From positions 4,340,001 to 4,404,000 of the forward strand of contig NZ_CP034279.1 of the NCBI RefSeq assembly GCF_009739905.1: 64,000 nt of DNA, written 5' to 3'. The stretch comes from Streptomyces ficellus. Lineage in GTDB: Bacteria; Actinomycetota; Actinomycetes; Streptomycetales; Streptomycetaceae. The notes below the pieces were generated by a model. It saw nothing but the letters and a program-made list of their open reading frames with translations. It made no database searches and had not been told where the DNA came from. The position numbers were made by a program, and so were the translations under genes. The stretch's first letter is position 1. The number at the start of each line of letters is the position of its first letter. Of this stretch, positions 10,942-19,286 are shown one piece after another.

Positions 10942-11409
10942 CTACAGCGCGAAGAACGCCCCCACCAGCAGCGCCCCGCCCGCCGACGCGGACGCCCACG
11001 CCAGCCTCGGCAGCCGCATCCCGCCGCCGATCACCAGCGCCGCCAGCAGCAGCGCACCGCCCAGCGGCAACCACGCGTGCAGCCCGCCCGACCAGCCCGT
11101 ACGCACCAGCTCCGTGGTGTCCGGCTTCACCACCACCGCGTAGCGGCCGCCCTTCTCCACCGCCACCGAATGGTCGATCGTCATGTCCGCCCGCGGCCCC
11201 GCCGGCCCCTCCGGGTCGAACCGCCCCGTGCAGACGTCCGTCGAGCAGCCGGTCACCGTGAGCGTGCCGTGCTCCCGGCCCTTCGACAGCAGCACGTGCT
11301 GCGCCGTCCCCCACGACGCCCACGTGCCCGCCACCACAAGCAGCAGCGCGACGAGCGCCATCGCGGCACTGCGGGCGTACGGGAGGGCTGAAGTCCGCTT
11401 CTTGCTCAT
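10942..11409 (-). CDS. small membrane protein of unknown function
   Basis: 155 residues, family not recognised. A hydrophobic segment at residues ~10-32 is followed by an extracytoplasmic stretch of ~75 residues with two cysteines (VTGCSTDVCTG) that could form a disulphide, then two closely spaced hydrophobic helices at the C-terminus (LGGALLLAALVIGGGM; SAGGALLVGAFFAL). Three-helix topology with an external loop is predicted. ATG 11409 begins MSKKRT; the open frame extends 10 codons further without a better site. It is downstream of pth on the same strand, separated by 70 bases. Confidence 0.7.
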   Translation of the reverse strand: MSKKRTSALPYARSAAMALVALLLVVAGTWASWGTAQHVLLSKGREHGTLTVTGCSTDVCTGRFDPEGPAGPRADMTIDHSVAVEKGGRYAVVVKPDTTELVRTGWSGGLHAWLPLGGALLLAALVIGGGMRLPRLAWASASAGGALLVGAFFAL

Positions 11410-11479
11410 GGGGCGCGATCCTCTGGCACACGACCGCACCCGGTCAATTCCGGTCCCTAAAGGTCGGAAACGTCCAGGA

Positions 11480-12082
11480 TCAGGTGTTGTACGCCGACTG
11501 CGCGCGCTCCAGCCCCTCCGTCACCAGGCACTCCACCGCGTCCGCCGCCCGGTCCACGAAGTAGGCCAGCTCCTTGCGCTCCGCCGACCCGAAGTCCTTC
11601 AGCACGAAGTCGGCGACCTGCATCCGGCCCGGCGGACGCCCGATCCCGAACCGCACCCGGTGGTACTCCGCCCCCATCGCCTTCGTCATCGACTTCAGGC
11701 CGTTGTGCCCGTTGTCCCCGCCGCCCAGCTTCAGCCGCAGAACGCCGTAGTCGATGTCCAGCTCGTCGTGCACCGCCACCACGTGCGCCGTCGGCACCTT
11801 GTAGAAGTCCCGCAGGGCCGTCACCGGGCCACCCGACAGATTCATGTACGACATCGGCTTCGCCAGGACCACCCGGCGGCTCGCCGGACCCGGAGGACCG
11901 ATCCGGCCCTCCACCACCTGCGCCTGCGCCTTGCCGGCCCGCTTGAACCTGCCCCCGATCCGCTCCGCGAGAAGATCGGCCACCATGAACCCGACATTGT
12001 GCCGGTTCCCGGCATACTCCGGCCCCGGGTTCCCCAGGCCCACCACCAGCCAGGGCGCGCCGGCCTCCGCCGCCGTCGTCAT
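11480..12082 (-). CDS. pth: peptidyl-tRNA hydrolase
   Basis: Pth cleaves the ester bond of peptidyl-tRNAs dropped by stalled ribosomes, recycling tRNA. The 200-residue product has the family signature GLGNPGPEYAGNRHNVGF, containing the active-site Asn and His, and the KPMSYMNLSG and HDELD segments. ATG 12082 follows GAGGAG. It lies just downstream of rplY, but a strong hairpin sits between them, so expression probably depends on partial read-through or a promoter of its own. Secure assignment. Confidence 0.96.
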   Translation of the reverse strand: MTTAAEAGAPWLVVGLGNPGPEYAGNRHNVGFMVADLLAERIGGRFKRAGKAQAQVVEGRIGPPGPASRRVVLAKPMSYMNLSGGPVTALRDFYKVPTAHVVAVHDELDIDYGVLRLKLGGGDNGHNGLKSMTKAMGAEYHRVRFGIGRPPGRMQVADFVLKDFGSAERKELAYFVDRAADAVECLVTEGLERAQSAYNT

Positions 12083-12126
12083 GTCGTCAGTCTCCTCGTG
12101 TGCGTACACCTACACGGAACAGGGAA

Positions 12127-12158
12127 ACGGGGTGGCGGGCCGCAGCCCGCCACCCCGT
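12127..12158 (-). terminator. hairpin between rplY and pth
   Basis: Perfect 14-bp stem (ACGGGGTGGCGGGC and complement, loop CGCA) located 20 bases after the rplY stop. Its position between two co-directional genes suggests attenuation of read-through into pth. Confidence 0.8.
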
Positions 12159-12178
12159 CACTCGGAGCCCAGGAGGGC

Positions 12179-12775
12179 TCAGGCCTCGGCGGCCTCTTCG
12201 GCGGCCTCGTCGCCCTCGGCGGCCGGCTCCTCGGCCTGCGCGGCCAGGACCTGCAGGACGACGGCGTCCTCCTCGACGGCCAGGGTGACGCCCTTCGGCA
12301 GCGTGATGTCCTTCGCCAGGACGGAGGCACCGGCCTCCAGGCCCTCGACGGAGACCGAGACGGACTCGGGGATGTGGGTGGCCTCGGCCTCGACCGGAAG
12401 CGCGTTCAGCACGTGCTCCAGCAGGTTGCCACCGGGGGCCAGCTCACCCTCGGTCTGCACCGGGATCTCCACGTTGACCTTCTCGCCGCGCTTCACCAGC
12501 AGCAGGTCGACGTGCTCCAGGAAGCCCTTCAGCGGGTCGCGCTGCACGGCCTTCGGGATCGCCAGCTCGTTGGTCTTGCCGTCGATGTCCAGGGAGATCA
12601 GGACGTTCGGCGTACGCAGCGCGAGCAGCAGCTCGTGACCCGGCAGCGTCAGGTGCAGCGGCTGCGAGCCGTGACCGTAGAGAACACCCGGAACCTGGTT
12701 GGCGCGGCGGATGCGGCGGGCGGCACCCTTGCCGAACTCGGTACGGGTCTCGGCGGCGAGCTTCACCTCGGACAT
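12179..12775 (-). CDS. rplY: 50S ribosomal protein L25 / general stress protein Ctc
   Basis: 198-residue two-domain L25 (TL5/Ctc type): an N-terminal 5S-rRNA-binding beta-barrel (EVKLAAETRTEFGKGAARRI ... VPGVLYGHG) followed by the C-terminal TL5 domain and a very acidic Glu/Ala tail (AEEPAAEGDEAAEE). ATG 12775 is 5 bases from GAGGAG; an in-frame GTG two codons earlier is poorly spaced. Downstream of prs, separated by a 207-base region with a terminator, so rplY probably has its own promoter. Confidence 0.95.
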   Translation of the reverse strand: MSEVKLAAETRTEFGKGAARRIRRANQVPGVLYGHGSQPLHLTLPGHELLLALRTPNVLISLDIDGKTNELAIPKAVQRDPLKGFLEHVDLLLVKRGEKVNVEIPVQTEGELAPGGNLLEHVLNALPVEAEATHIPESVSVSVEGLEAGASVLAKDITLPKGVTLAVEEDAVVLQVLAAQAEEPAAEGDEAAEEAAEA

Positions 12776-12934
12776 GTGCACTCCTCGTAAGAGTCAGACG
12801 AATCAACGGTCGTGGGGTCACCCGGCCACGACTGGACTTGGCCTGCTACGAAGAGCGCGTCGATAACGGACCGCCGCACCTGAACCGGTACGGCCTCCCT
12901 CGCCGAGCAACCCCACCAGTCTAACCGAACGCGA

Positions 12935-12967
12935 GAGGCCGCCCCGACCCGTGGTCGAAGCGGCCTC
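12935..12967 (-). terminator. prs terminator
   Basis: Interrupted hairpin: GAGGCCGC/GCGGCCTC outer stem with a CGACC/GGTCG inner stem and CGT loop, beginning 16 bases after the prs stop. Confidence 0.65.
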
Positions 12968-12982
12968 CCGGGCGTCAGCGGA

Positions 12983-13960
12983 TCAGCCCTGCTCCTCGAA
13001 GAGGCTCGTCACCGAACCGTCCTCGAACACCTCGCGCACCGCGCGCGCGATCGTCGGCGCGATCGACAGCACCGTGATCTTGTCCAGCTCCAGCTCACCC
13101 GGCGTCGGCAGCGTGTTCGTCAGCACGAACTCGCTCACCTTCGAGTTCTTCAGACGGTCGGCCGCCGGACCCGACAGGATGCCGTGCGTCGCCGTCACGA
13201 TCACGTCCTCCGCGCCATGCGCGAACAGCGCCTCGGCCGCGGCGCAGATCGTGCCACCGGTGTCGATCATGTCGTCCACCAGGACACAGACCCGGCCCTC
13301 GACCTCACCGACGACCTCGTGGACCGTCACCTGGTTCGCGACGTCCTTGTCACGGCGCTTGTGGACGATAGCCAGCGGCGCGTCCAGCCGGTCGCACCAG
13401 CGGTCGGCGACGCGCACCCGGCCCGCGTCCGGAGACACCACCGTCAGCTTCGAGCGGTCCACCTTGGCGCCCACGTAGTCCGCCAGCACCGGCAGCGCCG
13501 ACAGGTGGTCCACCGGACCGTCGAAGAAGCCCTGGATCTGGTCCGTGTGCAGGTCGACCGTGAGGATGCGGTCGGCACCCGAGCACTTCAGCAGGTCCGC
13601 GACCAGACGGGCCGAGATCGGCTCACGGCCGCGGTGCTTCTTGTCCTGCCGGGCGTAGCCGTACGACGGGATGATCACGGTGATGCTCCGGGCCGAAGCC
13701 CGCTTCAGAGCATCGATCATGATCAGCTGCTCCATGATCCACTTGTTGATGGGAGCCGTGTGGCTCTGCATCAGGAAGCAGTCCGCACCGCGCGCCGACT
13801 CCTGGAAGCGGACGTAGATCTCACCGTTGGCGAAATCGAACGCCTTCGTCGGTACGAGACCGACACCCAACCGGTGCGCAACCTCCTCGGCCAGCTCGGG
13901 GTGGGCGCGGCCGGAGAAGAGCATCAGCTTCTTCTCGCCGGTCGTCTTGATCCCGGTCAC
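12983..13960 (-). CDS. prs: ribose-phosphate pyrophosphokinase (PRPP synthetase)
   Basis: Prs makes PRPP from ribose-5-phosphate and ATP for nucleotide, His, Trp and NAD synthesis. The 325-residue protein has the conserved flexible-loop region (YARQDKKHRGREPISARLVA) and the PRPP-binding loop VLVDDMIDTGGTI. GTG 13960 follows GAGGAG. It is 108 bases downstream of glmU on the same strand; the glmU-prs pairing is common in bacteria, where both feed activated-sugar and nucleotide pools. Ends at its own hairpin. Confidence 0.96.
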   Translation of the reverse strand: MTGIKTTGEKKLMLFSGRAHPELAEEVAHRLGVGLVPTKAFDFANGEIYVRFQESARGADCFLMQSHTAPINKWIMEQLIMIDALKRASARSITVIIPSYGYARQDKKHRGREPISARLVADLLKCSGADRILTVDLHTDQIQGFFDGPVDHLSALPVLADYVGAKVDRSKLTVVSPDAGRVRVADRWCDRLDAPLAIVHKRRDKDVANQVTVHEVVGEVEGRVCVLVDDMIDTGGTICAAAEALFAHGAEDVIVTATHGILSGPAADRLKNSKVSEFVLTNTLPTPGELELDKITVLSIAPTIARAVREVFEDGSVTSLFEEQG

Positions 13961-14068
13961 AGCACTGTCTCCTCAGACGTGTCCTCTGGCCGCGACCACC
14001 ATCGCGCGAACCAGCCGAATTTGTGTGCACGTATCACGGTACGCCGAGTTCGGCGCACCTGTTTCCGG

Positions 14069-15520
14069 TCAGTCCTCGCGAGGGGCCTGCTCGGAGGCGG
14101 TGGCGGCCGCCTGCGCGGCGGCGCTGCCGGGCCGCTTCCGCGCCACCCAACCCTCGATATTCCGCTGCTGGCCGCGGGCGACGGCCAGCGAACCGGGCGG
14201 CACGTCCTTGGTGATCACCGAGCCGGCGGCGGTGTACGCGCCGTCCCCGACCGTGACGGGAGCCACAAACATGTTGTCCGAGCCGGTACGGCAGTGCGAA
14301 CCGATCGTCGTGTGGTGCTTGCTCTCACCGTCGTAGTTCACGAACACGCTCGCGGCACCGATGTTCGAATACTCACCGATCGTCGCGTCCCCGACGTACG
14401 AGAGGTGCGGAACCTTCGACCCCTCGCCCACCCGGGCGTTCTTCATCTCGACGTACGTACCGGCCTTCGACCTCGGCCCCAGCAGCGTCCCCGGACGCAG
14501 GTACGCGTACGGGCCGACCGACGCGCCCTCGCCGACCTCCGCGCGGTCCGCCACCGTGTTGTCCACCCGGGCACCCCGGCCCACGCGCGTGTCCTTCAGG
14601 CGGCTGTTCGGGCCCACCTCGGCGTCCTCCGCCACGTGCGTCGCACCCGACAGCTCCGTGTTCGGGTGCACCACCGCGTCGCGCTCGAAGGTCACCGTCA
14701 CGTCCAGGAACACCGACGCCGGGTCCACGACCGTCACGCCGGCCATCATCGCCCGCTCCAGCAGCCGGCCGTTCAACAGCCGCCGCGCCTCCGCGAGCTG
14801 CACGCGGTTGTTGATGCCCAGGATCTCCCGGTGGTCACCCGCCACCGACGCGCCCACCCGGTGCCCGGCCTCGCGCAGGATCCCCAGCACGTCGGTGAGG
14901 TACTCCTCGCCCTGGCTGTTGTCCGTGCGGACCTTCCCCAGCGCGTCCGCCAGCAGCTTCCCGTCGAACGCGAAGACACCGGAGTTGATCTCCCGGATCG
15001 CACGCTGCGCGTCCGACGCGTCCTTGTGCTCCACGATCGCCGTCACGGCGTCGGTCTCCGGGTCACGGATGATCCGCCCGTACCCCGTCGAGTCCGGCAC
15101 CTCGGCGGTCAGCACGGTCACGGCGTTGCCGTCGGCGGCGTGCGTCCGCGCCAGCGCGGTCAGCGTCTCGCCCGACAGCAGCGGAGTGTCCCCGCACACC
15201 ACCACGACGGTCCCGTCCAGCGCCCCGGCGCCCAGCTCCTCCAGCGCCATGCGCACGGCGTGACCGGTGCCGTTCTGCTCGTACTGGATCGCGGTGCGGG
15301 TGCCGGCGTAGAGCTCGTCGAGGTGTGCGGTCACCTGCTCGCGGGCGTGCCCGACGACCACGCAGAGGTGCGCGGGATCCAGCTCGCGCGCCGCCGAGAC
15401 GACGTGACCCACGAGCGAGCGCCCGCAGATCTGGTGCAGGACCTTGGGGGTCTTCGACTTCATGCGGGTGCCCTCACCCGCTGCGAGGACGACGACGGCT
15501 GCCGGGCGGTTGGCGCTCAC
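14069..15520 (-). CDS. glmU: bifunctional UDP-N-acetylglucosamine pyrophosphorylase / GlcN-1-P acetyltransferase
   Basis: GlmU acetylates glucosamine-1-phosphate and couples it to UMP, giving the UDP-GlcNAc precursor of peptidoglycan. The 483-residue protein has the N-terminal nucleotidyltransferase signature VVLAAGEGTRMKSKTPKVLH and C-terminal left-handed beta-helix hexapeptide repeats (residues ~255-450). GTG 15520 (SANRPAAVVV) gives normal length; the same frame is open far upstream across the tRNA and next gene, which is an artefact of high G+C. First gene of the glmU-prs unit. Confidence 0.96.
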   Translation of the reverse strand: MSANRPAAVVVLAAGEGTRMKSKTPKVLHQICGRSLVGHVVSAARELDPAHLCVVVGHAREQVTAHLDELYAGTRTAIQYEQNGTGHAVRMALEELGAGALDGTVVVVCGDTPLLSGETLTALARTHAADGNAVTVLTAEVPDSTGYGRIIRDPETDAVTAIVEHKDASDAQRAIREINSGVFAFDGKLLADALGKVRTDNSQGEEYLTDVLGILREAGHRVGASVAGDHREILGINNRVQLAEARRLLNGRLLERAMMAGVTVVDPASVFLDVTVTFERDAVVHPNTELSGATHVAEDAEVGPNSRLKDTRVGRGARVDNTVADRAEVGEGASVGPYAYLRPGTLLGPRSKAGTYVEMKNARVGEGSKVPHLSYVGDATIGEYSNIGAASVFVNYDGESKHHTTIGSHCRTGSDNMFVAPVTVGDGAYTAAGSVITKDVPPGSLAVARGQQRNIEGWVARKRPGSAAAQAAATASEQAPRED

Positions 15521-15623
15521 GGGAATGCCCTTCGGCTTCGGGTGGTGGACACCCGCAGGATACCGGGGGGTTCCGGAGCGGAAATGGGGGCGGGGGGCGG
15601 TAAGGGGGTGCGGGAACGAGAAC

Positions 15624-15650
15624 GGGTCCTGACGGTGTGGGTCAGGACCC
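15624..15650 (-). terminator. terminator after tRNA-Gln
   Basis: Perfect 10-bp stem (GGGTCCTGAC and complement) with a 7-base loop, 14 bases beyond the tRNA 3' end. Confidence 0.8.
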
Positions 15651-15664
15651 GAACCTGGGAAGTG

Positions 15665-15735
15665 CTCCCGGGGGAGGACTCGAACCCCCATGATCAGAAC
15701 CAAAATCTGACGTCTTGCCCTTAGACGACCCGGGA
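15665..15735 (-). tRNA. tRNA-Gln (anticodon UUG)
   Basis: 71 bases, read on the minus strand. Acceptor TCCCGGG pairs with CCCGGGA; D-stem GTC/GAC; anticodon stem TCAGA/TCTGA with loop TTTTGGT, giving anticodon TTG for CAA codons; T-arm GGGGG/CCTCC around TTCGAGT with one G-U pair. Discriminator G; CCA is not encoded. The stop of the HTH/LAGLIDADG-like gene lies only 6 bases from the tRNA 5' end on the same strand. Confidence 0.95.
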
Positions 15736-15741
15736 TAGCCG

Positions 15742-16614
15742 CTATGTCCGATTCCGTGATCCGGATGTGGACGCAGCCCCTACTATGCCGTACCAGGAGC
15801 CTTCGATGCGACGGTACAAGTCGGCGCTCTGTCGCACCTTGATGACCAGGCATCCGCGGTAACCGTCCCCGACGTTCTTCCGGGTTGTGCGCGGGTTGTG
15901 CCTCTTGAGCGTTGTCTTGCCGAACGCGCTGCGGTCGGCGCCGACGATCTCGGCCCAATGGCTCTCGGCGCCTGTCACGTCCGCCGTTTCGTGAATCATG
16001 ACGCGGTAACCGATGCGTTCGCGTTCCACGCCGAGCAGTGCGAGCCATGCGAGAAACACGAGGATCACGCCGGGGTCGCTGTTCACGAACGTCACGATCT
16101 CGCGGCGGGCGTACGGCTTGTCCTTGGTGCCCTCCGCCCAGTACAGGGCCACGCCGGTGAGGAAGAGCTCGCGGTCCGTCATCCGGCCGATGGCGTCCTT
16201 GGCGGACTGCTTGGTGCGCCGGCGTTCCTCGTCCCGTCGCTGGAGCGTCACCTCCCATCCCCGCCTCGCGATGGCCGACGCCTCCTCGGGGGTGCGCTTG
16301 CGTTCCGGCTTCGGCAGGTCCCGCACCCACAGCGAGATCGAGCTCTTCGAGCAGCCCAGCTCGACCTGGATCTGGTCGTAGGTCAGGCCCTGGAGGCGCA
16401 GTTCGCGGGCCTTGGCGCGGAGCTCGTCCTTGGCGCGGGGGCGTTTGGTCCAGTCCGGCGGGGGTTCTCCCTTCACGAGGCGGTGGAGGATGTCGTTGTT
16501 GTGGATACCGAGGCGGTCGCGGATCTGGCGGAGGCTGAGGCCTTCGCGGCGGAGGGCGACCGCTTGGGTGCGCAGTTTCTCGAAGTCCGCGTACCTGCCA
16601 GTGGTGGTTGTCAT
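15742..16614 (-). CDS. tandem-HTH protein with LAGLIDADG-like domain
   Basis: 290 residues; no named family recognised with certainty. Two resolvase-like HTH segments lie at residues ~15-48 (REGLSLRQIRDRLGIHNND) and ~65-97 (LQGLTYDQIQVELGCSKSS), then a basic helical linker (~100-145). The C-terminal half contains GVALYWAEGTK and REIVTFVNSDPGVI, which resemble a LAGLIDADG helix followed by a beta-strand of homing-endonuclease folds, with Glu in place of the catalytic Asp. Base composition is lower than neighbours (60-base samples 58-67% G+C versus over 70%). It stops 6 bases before tRNA-Gln. Upstream it has only a weak ribosome site. Function unknown; a transferred, tRNA-associated DNA-binding protein is inferred. 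Confidence 0.75.
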   Translation of the reverse strand: MTTTTGRYADFEKLRTQAVALRREGLSLRQIRDRLGIHNNDILHRLVKGEPPPDWTKRPRAKDELRAKARELRLQGLTYDQIQVELGCSKSSISLWVRDLPKPERKRTPEEASAIARRGWEVTLQRRDEERRRTKQSAKDAIGRMTDRELFLTGVALYWAEGTKDKPYARREIVTFVNSDPGVILVFLAWLALLGVERERIGYRVMIHETADVTGAESHWAEIVGADRSAFGKTTLKRHNPRTTRKNVGDGYRGCLVIKVRQSADLYRRIEGSWYGIVGAASTSGSRNRT

Positions 16615-16641
16615 GCGGACAGATTGGTCCGGAATGCGGAC
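16613..16641. promoter_or_regulatory. repeat/inverted repeat at the start of the HTH gene
   Basis: ATGCGGAC occurs at 16613-16620 (overlapping the start codon of the minus-strand HTH gene) and again at 16634-16641, exactly 21 bases apart, and GTCCG-N5-CGGAC forms an inverted repeat at 16627-16641. Two-helical-turn spacing suits an autoregulatory operator. Confidence 0.35.
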
Positions 16642-16769
16642 GTCCGGGTCGCATGCGTGAGCGGTTCACGTGTTCGAGGGATTCTTGTGCGTGTCGCCTG
16701 CGGATCGCGGCTCCGTGTGCCGTCGGGCTGGCCGGAAAAGGGGTGGCGGGCGCCCGTAGTCTGGGGGAC

Positions 16770-18095
16770 ATGACCACAACGGGGGCACACCAGGAGGCTG
16801 CGGGCGCGACCACCCGTGGCTGGTGGTGGTGGGGGCGGCGGCGCAGTGCCGTGCTCGATGTGACGCTGGGGAGCGTGTCGGCGCTGGAGTGCGCGGCGGA
16901 GGGGGTCGAGTTCGCGGACTACGCCTCGCTGCCGGTGCCGGTCGGGGTGGTGTTCGGGCTGCTGGCGGGCTCGGTGCTCGTCGTGCGGCGGCGGTGGCCG
17001 ATCGCCGTGGTGCTCGTCTCGATCGCCATCACGCCCGCCGAGATGGGCTACCTGATGGCCATCGTCGGTCTCTACACGCTCGCGGCGTCCGAGGTGCCCC
17101 GGCGGATCATCGCCGCACTGGCGGGGATGTCGCTGGTGGCGGTGCTGATCGTCACGTACGTACGGGTGCAGCAGGACATCGCGTCGGCCGACTTCGATCC
17201 GGGGCCCTGGTACGTGCCGCTGATGGCGGTCTTCCTGTCGCTGGGCGTGAACGGTCCGCCCGTGTTCCTCGGGCTGTACATAGGGGCGCGGCGGCGGCTG
17301 ATGGAGAGTCTGCGGGAGCGCGCGGACAGCCTGGAGCAGGAGCTGTCGTTGCTGGCCGACCGGGCGGAGCAGCGGGCGCAGATGGCGCGTACGGAGGAGC
17401 GGACGCGTATCGCGCGGGAGATGCACGACGTGGTGGCGCACCGGGTGAGCCTGATGGTGGTGCACGCGGCGGCGCTCCAGGCGGTGGCGGTGAAGGACCC
17501 GCAGAAGGCGGTGCGGAACGCGGCCCTGGTGGGCGACATGGGGCGGCAGGCGCTGACGGAGCTGCGGGAGATGCTCGGGGTGCTGCGCGCGGGTGACCGG
17601 GCGCCGGCCCGGGAGACGGTGCCGCTGGCGGCGGTGGGGCGGGCGGCCGCGGCGGTCGCCTCCGCGGCGGGGGCCGGGGAGGTCCCGGGGGTGGAGGACG
17701 GTCCGTGCCTGGACGCGGTGGCGGAGCTGGTGGAGCAGTCGCGGCAGGCGGGGATGGTGGTGGAGCTGCTGGTGATGGGGGAGGCGCGGTCGTACGGGCC
17801 GCGGGTGGAGTCGACGGCGTACCGGGTGGTGCAGGAGGGGCTGACGAACGTCCACAAGCACGCGGCGGGGGCGAAGGTGGTCGTGCGGTTGGCGCACCGG
17901 GGCGATGAGGTGGCGATGCAGGTCGAGAACGGGCCGTCGGACGGCAAGGCGGCGGACGCGGGGCTGCCGAGTGGGGGCAACGGCCTGGTGGGCATGCGGG
18001 AGCGGGTGACGGCGCTGGGCGGGGTGTTCGTGTCGGGTCCGACGGACGACGGTGGTTTCAAGGTGTCGGCGGTGCTGCCGGTCGAGGCCGCCTGA
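16770..18095 (+). CDS. NarL-type sensor histidine kinase (orphan)
   Basis: 441-residue membrane kinase. A tryptophan run (WWWW at residues ~18-21) precedes about five or six hydrophobic segments (residues ~45-185), then a coiled linker, a HisKA_3 dimerisation domain with the phospho-acceptor in REMHDVVAHRVSLM, and a C-terminal HATPase with YRVVQEGLTNVHKHA (N-box) and GNGLVGMRERV (G-box). It should autophosphorylate and pass phosphate to a LuxR-type regulator, but none is adjacent; the nearest, at 3899, has an unusual receiver. ATG 16770 follows GGGGG. Convergent with the SUKH-3 gene. Confidence 0.88.
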   Translation: MTTTGAHQEAAGATTRGWWWWGRRRSAVLDVTLGSVSALECAAEGVEFADYASLPVPVGVVFGLLAGSVLVVRRRWPIAVVLVSIAITPAEMGYLMAIVGLYTLAASEVPRRIIAALAGMSLVAVLIVTYVRVQQDIASADFDPGPWYVPLMAVFLSLGVNGPPVFLGLYIGARRRLMESLRERADSLEQELSLLADRAEQRAQMARTEERTRIAREMHDVVAHRVSLMVVHAAALQAVAVKDPQKAVRNAALVGDMGRQALTELREMLGVLRAGDRAPARETVPLAAVGRAAAAVASAAGAGEVPGVEDGPCLDAVAELVEQSRQAGMVVELLVMGEARSYGPRVESTAYRVVQEGLTNVHKHAAGAKVVVRLAHRGDEVAMQVENGPSDGKAADAGLPSGGNGLVGMRERVTALGGVFVSGPTDDGGFKVSAVLPVEAA

Positions 18096-18147
18096 CCGCC
18101 GGGGGCGGCGGGGTGACGGTGGTGACGGGCCGCCCGACCGGGTGGGG

Positions 18148-18636
18148 TCAGGGGGACGTGAGGCGGGCGGGCTGGGCGCCGGTGACCAGGAGCGCCAGCG
18201 CGTGGTCGATGTCGGGGCCCAGGTACCAGTCGCCGGCGTGGTCGATGCTGTAGACGCGCCCCTCGGCGTCGATGGCGAGGACGGCGCGGTTGTCGGCCTC
18301 CTCGCCGAGCGGGGCCATGTCGGTGTCGAGGGCGCGGCCGAGGTCGGCGAGGCTGCGGGCGTGGTGGAGGCCGGCCAGCGGGTTCAGGTGGACGGGCGCG
18401 GGGGCGATCTGGCGGCCGGGGCCGGGCGCGGTGATGCGCAGGCCGCCGAACTCGGCCCACGCCTCGACGGCGGCGGGGAAGACGCTGTGCCGGTGCCCGG
18501 CGGGCGAGAGGTGGGAGCGCAGGGCGTCGGCCCACTGTTCGGCCTGCTTGATGTCCCAGCGGCCGGGCTGCCAGCCCGCTTCCCTCAGGGCGGCGTCCAC
18601 GGCGACGGGGAAGCGGGTGGTGTTGAGGTCGGGCAT
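18148..18636 (-). CDS. SUKH-3-type immunity protein
   Basis: 162 residues. The pattern (a start around a Trp-rich GWQPGRWDIKQAEQWADAL segment, then VFPAAVEAWAEFGGL, and DMAPLGEEADNRAVLAIDAEG near a GRVYSIDHAGDWYLG strand) matches the SUKH-3 branch of the SMI1/KNR4-like superfamily, whose members bind and block nuclease and deaminase toxins. It begins 10 bases after the stop of the YwqJ-type deaminase gene on the same strand, so the two form a toxin-immunity operon. Start ATG 18636. No signal peptide. Confidence 0.75.
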   Translation of the reverse strand: MPDLNTTRFPVAVDAALREAGWQPGRWDIKQAEQWADALRSHLSPAGHRHSVFPAAVEAWAEFGGLRITAPGPGRQIAPAPVHLNPLAGLHHARSLADLGRALDTDMAPLGEEADNRAVLAIDAEGRVYSIDHAGDWYLGPDIDHALALLVTGAQPARLTSP

Positions 18637-18646
18637 GTGCGTGCGG

Positions 18647-19165
18647 TCAGCCGTTCTGGGCGGTGGTGGGGTCGACGGGGCGTACGCCGAAGTGGGCGAG
18701 CAGGGCGGCGCAGGAGCGGCAGGGGGCGGCGTAGGTGCCGTGGAGGGGGTCGCCGTCCTCGCGGATGCGGCGTGCGGTGATCTTGGCGTTCTTGAGGGAG
18801 CGGCGGGCCTCGCCCTGGCTGAGGGGTTTGCGCTGGGCGCGCTTGGAGCGGCCCGTCTCGGTGGCGGCGAGGTGGCGGGACAGGAGGATCGCCTCGGGGC
18901 AGCGGCCGGTGAAGCGTTCGCGCTGTCCGCTGGTGAGGGTGTCGAGGAAGTCCTGTACGAGGGGGTGCAGCGCGGGCGGCCGGTCACCGCGGCCGGCGGT
19001 GCAGGTGAGGGTCTCGCCGCGTACGGAGAGTGCTGCTCCCACCGTGGGCAGGATGCCGTCCCTGCGGTGGCGGAGTATCGGGGTGAGGTTCTGGCCGGTG
19101 CTGCTCCAGCTCAGGCGTGGGTCGCCGCCCGTGGCGGACGTCGTGCCTGGTCGTGCTGTGTGCAT
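18647..19165 (-). CDS. YwqJ-like deaminase (toxin-type)
   Basis: 172 residues with the zinc-dependent deaminase pattern: Cys89-Pro-Glu91 (GRCPEAILLSRH) and PCRSC with Cys149 and Cys152, where the Cys residues bind zinc and the Glu shuttles protons. Surrounding features (HPLVQDFLDTL ... QRERFTGRCPE and a C-terminal SCAALLAHFGV) match the YwqJ family of predicted nucleic-acid deaminase toxins. No signal peptide, LXG, WXG or other export domain is seen, unlike exported polymorphic toxins. First gene of a two-gene unit with SUKH-3 and divergent from the fused nuclease gene. Substrate unknown. Confidence 0.75.
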   Translation of the reverse strand: MHTARPGTTSATGGDPRLSWSSTGQNLTPILRHRRDGILPTVGAALSVRGETLTCTAGRGDRPPALHPLVQDFLDTLTSGQRERFTGRCPEAILLSRHLAATETGRSKRAQRKPLSQGEARRSLKNAKITARRIREDGDPLHGTYAAPCRSCAALLAHFGVRPVDPTTAQNG

Positions 19166-19286
19166 GATGCGTGTCGTCCCCTCTGCAATCCCCCGAGTTG
19201 CGGGGGACAGCCTGCCAAATGGGTGAGCTGATGGGGAAGCGGGGGCGCTGAAACGTGTGATCGGTGTGTCGCGTGATCGTCTGTGG

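Noticed and set aside
15665..16641. tRNA-Gln as an integrative-element attachment site
   Set aside because: No integrase, excisionase or duplicated tRNA 3' end was found nearby.
14069..16813. GlmU with a long N-terminal extension
   Set aside because: The extension would cross tRNA-Gln and the HTH gene; GTG 15520 gives a normal-length enzyme.
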